A stretch of DNA of 64,000 nucleotides from positions 4,217,501-4,281,500 of the forward strand of contig JAILWY010000014.1 of NCBI GenBank assembly GCA_022113835.1, written 5' to 3'. The stretch is from Atopsyche davidsoni (lineage: Eukaryota > Arthropoda > Insecta > Trichoptera > Hydrobiosidae). Of the stretch, positions 13,872-24,022 are shown piece after piece. The position numbers and the translations under genes are program-made. Every line of letters starts with the position of its first letter. The first letter of the stretch is position 1. A model generated the notes under the pieces. It saw only the letters and a program-made list of their open reading frames with translations, searched no databases and was not told where the DNA came from.

Positions 13872-15231
13872 CAGTGGTCCCCAACCCTATACCCGCGGGC
13901 ACCATGGCGCCCGCCAACCGTTTTACGTGTGTCCGCCGCTGAGCGACCACAATAAAAAAAAATTAAGTTATCAATAAAATGTTATGAAAAATTTAATATT
14001 TATTGATTAAACCGAGAAATATAAGCAAAATATTTTTAACGTTATAATTTTCAAAATAATAATTATTTCCAGCAAATTATATGTAAGCCTGTTGAAATAG
14101 CATCTTATGGGTGTAGTTTGGTTTGTCTTCGTATCTGTAATAACGCCCTCTAAAAATGTGTTTACAATATTGTTCAGATACTTGGTGAAAAAGTTGATGA
14201 ATAAATATAAAACTCATTTTTTTGCGGTAGTACGGTGAAAGTGATGTGAAAGTGCCTCTGATATTTTTGCGTGGATAAAAGTGAGATGACAGCTATGTGA
14301 AAGTCTACTTGATATTTTTGGGATAAGACGATAGTTAAACAGCGAAATATATGCGAAAATAATTATATCGTTATAATTTTCAAAATAATTATTCTAAAAT
14401 CCAATGTATCAGATGAGGACTTCTGGAATATATAATAGTACACATAAACAAATGTCCATTCTTGAAAAGAGAAGCATACAAAATTAAATGGTTTTTCAGC
14501 TCTACATACTAGTGTAAACCGTTGTATTCAACAGCGAATATCATAAAATCAAATTACAGATCTTGATGATTGCTTAGATCATCATAATTTCCTAATTACG
14601 AAGCAATGATCGATGAAATGCAATGCCAACGATCACATTTACTTCGATATTTCTCTTTTTTTATAATGAATTTTGTTAATTGGGTCGAATTTGGGCAATT
14701 CTGATAGTTCATTCATGTTAATTTTTTTTTTAAATCAGCTAATAAAAACATTAAAATTTAAATTAAATATTGCTGGTGCATTAAAATCTTAATAAACTTA
14801 GTCCGGACCCTAACTGATATTATTTTTGTTTTCTAAACTGTTAATAATGGTTATGTACATTTTTTCAAATATTGAAAATTGATTAAAGAAACTCTTAGAA
14901 AAATATCATCGTGATTTGTGCGGGATTCGAACCCACATCCTGATGTTTGCAATGTTTAGTTATAGAGGTACATTTTAAAGTTGCTATTAAAAATAATTAT
15001 TCATTGCATATTTGCCCCAACTCAACCCAATTACCAGAATTTTTATGCTATTATTTACTACTTTTTATTTATTTTACATTAAAATAAAAAAACCAAATAT
15101 TTTTGTGCATTACATATATGTATTATTGACTATGTCCAACTATAAGTATACCTTAAAAAAATAAATGGTGCCCACCGCCCGACCGGCATTCTAGAATGTG
15201 CTCTTGGGTGCAAAAAGGTTGGGGACCCCTG
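13872..15231. mobile_element. Non-autonomous hAT-type transposon (family hAT-B), complete with TSD
   Basis: The element begins CAGTGGTCCCCAACC (13872-13886) and ends GGTTGGGGACCCCTG (15217-15231). These are 15-bp terminal inverted repeats with one mismatch. It is flanked by an 8-bp target duplication, CATTAGGG (13864-13871) and CATTAGAG (15232-15239), with one mismatch. The CAGnGGTCCCCAACC terminus and 8-bp duplication are hallmarks of the hAT superfamily. No transposase frame remains in its 1360 bp, so it would depend on a partner. The interior has a rough tandem duplication at about 14230-14330 and repeated AT-rich segments near 14040 and 14370. An inverted pair (14676-14700 versus 15011-15036) brackets a SINE remnant. 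A reversed, diverged relative lies at about 55290-56448. Confidence 0.9.
14857..14940 (-). repeat. SINE remnant (tRNA-derived B box and tail) inside hAT-B
   Basis: Read on the minus strand, this has a pol III B-box-like GGTTCGAATCC (14923-14933) followed by a tail. The tail closely matches the SINE arms at 44480-44561 and 44666-44747. The 5' tRNA-like part with the A box is missing or unrecognisable. It differs from those arms at several positions, so it is an older or different copy. It either inserted into the hAT or was captured by it. Confidence 0.8.
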
Positions 15232-15727
15232 CATTAGAGTCTTAAATTGTATTGAACAAGTTAACTTTGAGCATCCAGATGGTGAACATACTTCTGTATT
15301 CTCTTTGCACACATACACTTACTAAAATTACTAAATACCGACATCGTAGTATATCTTCAAGGTAAATATTTATTCGTTAGTTACTGGCCGATTTACCTAA
15401 ACCAACAATGATTGTAAACCAGTTTAGTTTAATACAACATGAAGCATCGTTTTAATAAGTATACACTTATATACATATATTTTATGTAAACACGGAATAC
15501 ACGAGTATCTATTCTCAAAATAAAATTGTAAAGATGCATGCGCTTATGGTCTCTTTTGTTTTAGACTAAGGTTTAGGAAATTTACCTCTTGCATCTAAGG
15601 TCATCGAATAATTATCTTTTAACAGATTTTTATTAAAAAATCTATTTAGTAAATTCGGAATACTGCTTAGCTTATTCGGGTTATAATTATATATAAGGAA
15701 TTATACCTTGACATGTTAATTGAATAA

Positions 15728-15772
15728 ATTAAAATGGAATTCCACCAAGGACTCTCAGTCAATAATATTGAT
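15728..15772 (-). repeat. Dispersed 45-bp repeat, copy 1
   Basis: The reverse complement of this segment matches 19706-19750 at roughly 39 of 45 positions by eye, including a 22-bp identical core around GGTGGAATTCC. The element family is unknown. Confidence 0.65.
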
Positions 15773-16800
15773 TATATGAATATTCTCTCGCTGCTTTAAA
15801 TATGTCTTCTAAAAGTATTTTCCAAAAAATTTTATGCTTTTATTGTGGTTGTTTTTTCTCTTTTCTGCCTTTGTATTAATTATATTGTATCTTTTTGTAT
15901 ATTTAACCTTTTTTATATAATTATGAAAAAATGGTATGCGCTATTTACAAAAAAAAATTAGACTTTTGAAATACTCTCAAGTACTGTAAAATGTTTTTAG
16001 TACATATATCTTTAGAAAATTCTCATTGGGTAATATTAAAATCATGTCATATATTATGAAAGTAAATTTTATTTATTCATGTATGTTTTTAATCACTTCA
16101 AAAAAATCTTTTTTTCTCATTTTATAGAATTCATATAAAAATATTACGTAAAAACGCGTTATATATTTTTTACTTCATAAAAATGATTACTTAAATAAGT
16201 TCAGAGTTAAAATTACGTAGCACTAGATGTCCACAAGCCTTTGCCCAACATTCTTGTAGAATTTGGTGGTAGTCGGGTAGACTCACCTCAATACCTTTCC
16301 GCATATTTAGTATTACCGTCGTGTTAGAATTAAACTTGTCTACCTGTTGAGGACTTTTGCCCATATTAATTTTATTAAATGAACTTCTTACCTTTGAAGG
16401 TTACAAAGTTGTTAGATAAGTTTTTAGTCTAGGAATGACATGGAAGAATTTCTTAAACCGTTAGATCCGACCGCTTTTATTCGATACCGGACGCTTTTAA
16501 ATTGACTCTTGGCTCAAAGTTTTCCCAATTTATAAATTGGCTCCTTACTTACTCAAAGTAAGCCAAATGGTAAATAATTGTAAATCGAATGTTTTTGTTA
16601 CATTAATTAAGATATTTGTATTTAATAAATAAATCCTTTGTCCGCCATCATTTTAAATTAACTGGCGTTTATTGTTCAACTTGGTCGATTGCTTATTATA
16701 TACTATATTGTTTGACTGTTTACATTGCTTTTTTCTTTGTTTTCTCTTTGAGTCTTGAGACTATGAACGATGTTTGAACAATTAAATAATAAAGCTACAA

Positions 16801-16944
<144 letters not shown>

Positions 16945-17594
16945 CGCATAGAGAAGAATAAATAAATAATATTATTAAAAAAAACTTGTAGATTATTGAA
17001 TATTCAATAACACGTAAAGATAGATTACACTGGAAACAAATTTGTATGCCCTAAAAGAGCTTATCGATTTATCTTTCAGAAATGAAACTTAGTAAGAAAA
17101 GCGACCTCAGAATACCATAGCTTAGGTTTCGAGTATTTCTAAACCTATTTACTAACTGTATTTAGTCATTGACATGGTTTGTAAATAGTTAAAAAGTGTT
17201 AACTAATAATAAAAAATCAATAGTCAAAATACACTTCAAAAAAAACAAATAAAATTTTAAAAATTCCTCAGAAACTAAATCGTTTTTAAATATATTTTTA
17301 AGTGGTTTAATTAAATAAACATAAAAAATTAGCTTTGCTTCATAAGAAATTAAATTTTTGTCCTCTAGATTGTTGATTCAATTAAATGCGTTCTAAAATA
17401 AATTTAAAAAATTATGTCATTAAGTAAAAATAGATTTATTATATTTTCAACATACCATCATTACCACCTCATTATTGGTTATTACTCACGGGAAGCATTT
17501 TATTATCTTACCTGCAACAACAAAAAAAGTCAAATTAGTGTTTTATTATAATAAAAACATTGCAAAAGAGTACAATTTTTTTTAAAGTGACAAT

Positions 17595-17770
17595 AGCAAC
17601 TGTTGTAGCCCAAACACATAGTAACACAACTGATAACCGGTTTTTTTCTAACCAAAATCGTCTTCCTATCTTTTGTATTTTTTAATAGATTTACTCAAGT
17701 AAACAACGTTAAAAAAGAATTCTGTTGGCCAGTTTCGTCGGTTGTGCTGCAACGTCTGTAGGCAGCTTTT
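17595..17770 (+). repeat. Dispersed repeat of about 175 bp, copy 1
   Basis: This aligns with the reverse complement of 42812-42985. Shared landmarks in order are an AACACAACTGA-type segment, TAACCAA, a T-rich stretch, AACAACG, TTGGCCAGT, TCGGTTGT, and ACGTCT followed by CAG and TTTT. The two copies are clearly diverged with small gaps. No terminal repeats were found, so the element class is unknown. Confidence 0.6.
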
Positions 17771-19109
17771 AAAATTATGAGTCAAAGGCAAATTACATCA
17801 TAACATATCATACACAACCTTCCTTGGCCATCACATGCCAATCTTGTTAATACTTCTCAACTGGTCTCTAAGCACAAATTAATCAGGTTCTACCAAATTG
17901 ACCATTAAATTCCTAAAACTACGTTAGTAATAAATCGAATACTCCAGCGTCGATGTTATTTATATGAGAAAGGCTGGGCGTTAATCCGGATAAGCTGTTG
18001 TAAGGAATAGCGCGTTCCGCGAATAATGGAGTGGTAAGAAAGGACACGAGAAATGATTAGAGGATTTGCAAGGAGATGAACAGAACACATCGGGCGGTAG
18101 GCGCAAGGTTTATTGCGAAGCATCTAACCCCTGGCGCTCAACTAAAACTCTGCCAGACCACATTACACATTTTTGTTACATTATTTGTAATTATGAAAAT
18201 TCTCGTATTGTTTTATACTCCAATTTTAACTACGAGCATACACCCTTTTGCCTAAGCAAAGTTTTTCCAAAATATTTATCATCTTAAACGTAATATTATT
18301 TTTTAGTTTCATATTTCATTTTTATTTTTATTTAAAAAAAGTTTGGTATTTCGGCTTATCTTGACTCAATTTTTTAAATAAAAATCTTTTGATATCATTA
18401 TAAAAGACACGTTAAAAAATATTTAAAGAAACATTGAAACCTTTACAATTCTTACATTGCATTGGAAAGTTTATTGAATTATAAATTTTATTCATTGTTA
18501 TTTACCAAAACACTTATTCAAACACAGTATTCAAAGGTTTTTTTTTTAATTATTTAAAACATTGAAATATGTTTTATTGTTACATTTTTGAAAAATAATT
18601 ATTTATTCTATATATTACTTAAAACTCTGTGTGCATATATATGACTAGGACCTGTTTTTTGATTGTTTTATTTTCTACAATTAATTTAAATTACTGATAA
18701 ACACTTTATGCATATTCTTTTTTAACTAATGGTTTTAATTAATAATACCTAATAAATCGTTGGAATTATTAATAAAATAAGTCATAAATAAAGATATTTC
18801 AACTCTACAAACTGCGCGATGATACTAAATCATTGAGTGGTTTTCCCACTATTTTTATAACCTTCCAAATGTATTTTTTTAACATTAAAAATAAATGATA
18901 ATTATATTTCTAGCTTAAAGAAAATACAAAAACATATTATTTGCAAAAAATAATTTTTTAAAAATTTTGAGTGTGATAGAAAACACCGTTTGGTATATTT
19001 TTTTGTTGTTGTAAAACTTCATTGTGTTCATACTTTATGAGAATCCTCAAAACGGAGTATAGAGTATTGATTTCACAGTTTGTCTTAAGCAGAAGGTCAA
19101 ATATCAAGT
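17771..19109. other. AT-rich non-coding tract
   Basis: A GC-richer patch lies at about 17960-18150, including a 73-codon plus-strand frame (18066-18287) without known motifs. Otherwise I see nothing. Confidence 0.55.
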
Positions 19110-19310
19110 AGGCATTGTCTTCACCCCTCCCCCTCCCCCTCGCCCCTCACACGACAACCTCTGCGCCGCCCTCTCGCGAGTTGAGAGGCTTCGCGCTCGT
19201 CGGGGAGGAGATTATGAAAAACTCCATTACTTCAGTGAAACTTAATCTCTGGAATTCTTTCCACTCTTCAACCGTAAATAATCTCTGAGTGCCTTTTCTG
19301 AACTACCTGT
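19110..19310. other. GC-richer block with pyrimidine tract
   Basis: It starts with a C-rich polypyrimidine run (about 19120-19150) and continues into CpG-containing sequence up to about 19210. No open frame of note is present. It is a possible conserved non-coding or regulatory block; function is inference. Confidence 0.4.
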
Positions 19311-19705
19311 CTTGATTTATTTGTAGGGGTTTTTTTTACAAAGCTAAAAAATACACCTAAGACAAATATATATTTTGAAAAAAAAAAAAATTATTGCAAA
19401 GAAGTCTTAAAAGGAATATAAAAGTATCAACAGTAATTGACACGTTTTGTTTTTACATTTTTAAACCTAACAGATATGATTGTGAGTTGTTTTTTTTATG
19501 TTTTAAAATTGTTGGTTTCGTTTTATGTATCATTTTTTATTTATTACAGTAAAAAAAGAAAGGAATAAATAAAACAATTGAAATTATTGATAATTTTAAG
19601 CATAAACGAAATTAAGTTTCTTAATTTTAGATATTTAATTAACTTTTTAATAGAAATATTTAGTGTCAATGCAGAGTCGTTCAGTGTGGTCTATAAGTTT
19701 TAAAA

Positions 19706-19850
19706 TTCAATATTTTTGACAGAGAATACTTGGTGGAATTCCATTTTAATATTTTAAATAATAAGTAAAATACTTGAGTGACTTTTCCTCATATAGATTT
19801 TTATTGGTGACCGGTTGGCGAAACAATTTTACTTATTATTTAAAATATTA
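19706..19850. repeat. Dispersed 45-bp repeat (copy 2) joined to a 25-bp inverted repeat
   Basis: 19706-19750 is the second copy of the repeat at 15728-15772. Overlapping its end, 19747-19771 and 19826-19850 are perfect 25-bp inverted repeats around a 54-nt spacer. The spacer contains GTGACCGGTTGGCGAAAC-type sequence. The arms are AT-rich, but a perfect 25-bp match is more than expected by chance. It may be a foldback or MITE remnant. Confidence 0.75.
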
Positions 19851-22807
19851 TAAGCTTAAACTCAACGGAACTTGGAAGTGAACGTTACATTGCAAGTTGC
19901 ACGCCATTAGGTTGCAAATGTTCAAGCTGAATTCATGCGAGCTCCTATTTGGTAACATTTGATTGTGGTTCTACGATTATTGTAATTTAAGTTTTACTTA
20001 TCAGATTAAATAGCTACACAAGACTTAAGCGGATTAGTTTGAACTAGTTTTGAACAAGGAATGTAATTACAAATATCATAACGAGGTGCCTGCCGTTAAT
20101 CTATGGACTTTTATTAAGTTCATAACAATAGAGCAACCCATGTGTGCCTAGAGATGAATAAAGTATTAAAAATAAATAAAGTTAAGCCTTAAAATTATGG
20201 AATTTATTTATGTCACAATTTTTGCTGTTTTCAACTTGCGGTTATTTTAAAAACAATGGCTGTTCAATGATATAACCACAAAACTTAATTTGGTGCCTTA
20301 TTATATCCAGGTATATAGAAGATTATTAAAAAAGAAATATTTAAAAAAAATTCCATAACTTATTCAAATTGTTATCACAGATTTCAATATGCAGAAAATT
20401 AAATGATATATATTTTATCACAGTATCACCTATCATGGCCCACATAAATCTATATTCGGAAACGGTCGATTTTAGGTTTCACTGCTCCGACATCAACCAC
20501 AAGAATTATAAATTATTTTTGAAGAGAACTTCCAATACATTTAATCATGTTAATAGCATAATATGAAAGCCTTATTGATAATGTTATTTAATGGAATATC
20601 CCGTAAATATATAATAAACCAAAACTAATATCAGTTTTGAGAGATGAAAAATTATTTATTGAAAGTAATTAATCGAATACTAATTCACGCAAATATGAAA
20701 ACCAATATGCTTTGTTAATAATTTTCACTTTATTAATATAAAAATTGTTATCTCGTAAAAGATTCACAAATAAACATACGCATAAATTTTGGGTATCATG
20801 CCCTTTCGAATTAAGTGTCATTAACCAAGTATTGTTATAATATTACCAGGATGTAAGATCTAGATAGGGTACTATGAACTGTCTTTTAGATAATGTTTTT
20901 TTTTATCTTTGAACCCTTGTTGAGGGGTTTTCAAAGAATATAATGTTTTCAAAATTAAAAAATATCGGTATTTTTTTTATTATTAAATAGTTTCATTATC
21001 TTAAATAAAACTCTCGTTTTTTATTATACAAAAAATAACGTTCCAAATCGCAGTAACATAAATTAACATATAATATTATTATTATATAATATTCAATAAT
21101 AAACAATTTGACATCGACATGTTAAACTTAGACGTATTTACTCCATAAACCTGGAAAATGTAAACATTAACTTGTATTAAATTTAACAATACGTACAATC
21201 TAAATCTCATACATTGTTAGCAAGTTCCAAGCCATTCAATGCATACTTTGTAACTGTTTAATTTTCAACGACTTCTTGTTACAACGCGAGACGGTGTCAA
21301 CGCCGGTAATCCAGAGCTCTTCCTTATCCCATTTTCGTTTCTTAAGTAAGTTATTCAATATTAATCCTGCGGTTAGAACAAAGTTAAAAATTTAACACAC
21401 AAACTTTACGGCTAAGTACCTTGGATCCTAATATAAACCGCCCTCTAACATGCTTTAGGGTAACCCAAGACATGCTGCGAATACTTAAAATGTAATTTTA
21501 CATATATTTGTATATTCCTTAAATTATTTAATATATATCTTATGAAATATTTAAAGAATATTTATCTGTTAATTTGCTTTACAAAGTTTTAATAGAAATA
21601 ATTTAGTGTGAAACACCAATTATTTATTTACGAAATTGATTAAAAACTATTCTTCTTATTTTATTTTTTTACTTTCGAATTTGAATAAACAATTTTAAAA
21701 AATCCGTACTATTGAAATTTTTTTAAATATTTTCTTCCTAACCTAACCTAACTTTTTTATAAAGAATATATTTTTCTTTAAAACTGTAATCAAAATTTTG
21801 ACATGCACACATCAAAAAGAATAATAACAAAGTACTTTCACTTGAAAGTTGTGCTTTGCAGCTGTACGAAAAAATTGGTAACAACATTTATAATAACAGC
21901 AAACACTATAAAATATAACAGAACATATTGTTAATTGTAAACATATGACAACATTGTTGAAAAGACTATCGGAGTAATCATCGCCTCCAAAGCATTCTTA
22001 GGTTGTCGGTCTGGCTGAACGCCCTCCTTTGTTTTCAGCAGATCCTTCAGGACGAAGAGGGATGGAGGGCGGCGCTCTGCACACCCTGGGATTTGCTCTA
22101 AACCAAATTAATTGTCGCGGGTAATCCGTCGCTTAGGCAACGAACAAGGGTAGTTTTGTAAAGCTTATATGCTCGGCGTTGTTATGAAGGATGAAAAGAC
22201 GACATGTGTTCTTTCATTCTTTTTTTTTCGTTTAGAAAACATTATACAAATTTAATTATCTTTTTATATATATAATAATTAAATGTTATGTATTAACATT
22301 CACCACTTGTATATATTTATCTCAGTATTTATTTTTATGGATTTAAATTTCAGCCAAAAGAAAGTAAAGAGTTTAATCTATTTTTTATATTACGATTTTT
22401 AAATACATATTAAAATACATAATATATTTTTTGATAGCATCAGCGAAATTCCATCATAAATCATAATGAATATGTGGAACTAACAAAAATTGTAATATTC
22501 TTAGCATATACATCGATTCATTTTTATCATTTTGTCATAGCAAAACTAATCGTTTGTACGTATAAAATCTTTTGTAAAATATTTCAGTACAATTTAAACA
22601 GAACACCGTGCACCATCGGGAGTGCAGAACAGACGCGTAACCAGTTCCATTTCTAGGTTAATACGTTATAAAAAGGGATTTAAATCAAATATATGTATAA
22701 ATGATAAATACTAAAAAAACCTATGAATAAAATTTAATTAATGAAATTTGGGCTATCACTTTATGAAATATGGCAGAAATAAAATATTTCATTAGTTATT
22801 TATTATA
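19851..22807. other. AT-rich non-coding tract
   Basis: No gene is seen. GC-richer patches lie at about 21285-21345 and 22005-22160. A CCTAA run at 21737-21752 is listed separately. Short frames at 20369-20566 and 22474-22656 lack recognisable motifs. Confidence 0.55.
21737..21752 (-). repeat. Interstitial (CCTAA)3 run, insect-type telomere motif
   Basis: Three perfect CCTAA units plus one base are present, which is TTAGG on the minus strand. TTAGG is the common arthropod telomere repeat. Three units may be a repaired break, a seed, or chance. Confidence 0.6.
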
Positions 22808-24020
22808 CGTTGTGTGCATTCATTTTTTCGGATTTTTTCGTGAAATTGGAGCTTTATTATAAAAAAATGGTACAATATATTCTATTCAAAGTATTGTCCA
22901 TCGCTAGCCACTATCTTTCGGGGAAATTATGGCTTCCATCCCAAAAGAACTGTTCGACTTTTGAAGCCAAGAAAGAATCAAGCCAATTTTTGATACCCTG
23001 TTTAGAAGTAAAGCGTATACCAGAAAGGGCATTCTGCATCGATTGAAACAAGTGGTAGTCGGAAGGGGCAAGGTCTGGGTTATAAGGCGGTTTTCTAAAT
23101 AGGTTTCAACCGATTTAGCAACATGTGGCCGAGCATTGTCATGATGGAAAATTACAGACTCGTGCCTGGTCGCATATTTTGGCCGTTTTTCTGCCAATGC
23201 TTGCTTTAAACGCATCAATTGTTGTCTGTTGAACTCGCCTATCATAGTGGATGACACCCTTCTGATCTCACTAACTACACAGCATTACCTTGGCGAATAT
23301 TTGGCCTGGTCGTCGATGTTGATGCATGTCCGGGCTTACCCCATGATTTTTTACGCTTCAGGATGTTGTAGTGAATCCATTTTTCATCACCAGTGATGAT
23401 ACGATGCAAAAATGACTTTTTTTTGTGGCGTTCAAGCAGTATTTCCGAAATGCAAAATCGCCTTTCGACGTCTCTCGGCTTCAATTCATGTGGCACCCAA
23501 TTTCCTTGCTTTTGAATCATTCCCAATGGTTTTAAGTGTCTTGAAATTGTTGCTCGATCAACTCCCAATGATTCTGCGAGTACTGCTTGCGTTTGACACG
23601 AGTCATTATCGAGCAATGCCTCTAATTCTTCATCTTCGAATTTATTGGTTGGCCTGGACGTTCTTTGTCATCCACATCAAAATCACCATTGTCAAAGCGT
23701 CGAAACCAGTTCTCACACGTTTTTTTGCGATGGAGCATGTTCACCATAAACTTCACACAGCAATCGGTGACTTTCAGGTGGTTTTTTCTTTCATTTGAAA
23801 CAGAAAAGTAAAGCTTCCCGCAAATTGCGCTATGTTGGTACAAACATTGACATGTTGAGAGCTCAAAAAAAAAGTTGTATACACTTCAGCGATATGACAT
23901 ATACTGAAAACAAAAGCGCAATAATGACGCTTCACAATAAAATGTTAAAGTATAGCCTGATGCGATTCAATACTAGTAACGCCATCTCTTAGAAAATCCG
24001 AAAAAATAATGCACACATCG
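22808..24020 (-). mobile_element. mariner-type transposon, complete ends, inactive
   Basis: The element is 1213 bp and flanked by TA on both sides (22806-22807 and 24021-24022), the target duplication of the Tc1/mariner superfamily. The left end starts CGTTGTGTGCATTC and the right end, reverse-complemented, starts CGATGTGTGCATTA. Both continue TTTTTTCGGATTTT, giving terminal inverted repeats of about 27 bp with few differences. The transposase lies on the minus strand and is broken. A related copy lies at 54154-56528. Confidence 0.93.
22904..23843 (-). pseudogene. mariner transposase pseudogene (D,D34D type)
   Basis: Three minus-strand frames, each in a different phase, carry consecutive parts of one mariner transposase. 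23622-23843 holds the N-terminal DNA-binding part, including WFRRFDNGDF. 23275-23616 holds the second helix-turn-helix (LGVDRATISRHL), the WVPHELK linker motif and GDEKW with the first catalytic Asp. 22904-23257 holds HHDNARPHV with the second catalytic Asp. The third Asp, in PDLAPSD, is still legible near 23058-23076 but out of frame. The Asp-2 and Asp-3 codons are 80 nt apart instead of 105, so about 25 nt were deleted there. The intact enzyme would cut and paste the element at TA sites; this copy cannot encode it. The N-terminal region also looks shortened. Family assignment is firm, subfamily is not. Confidence 0.93.
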
Positions 24021-24022
24021 TA

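Noticed and set aside
23412..23798. 128-codon plus-strand frame
   Set aside because: It is antisense to the mariner transposase at 22904-23843 and only a shadow of it.
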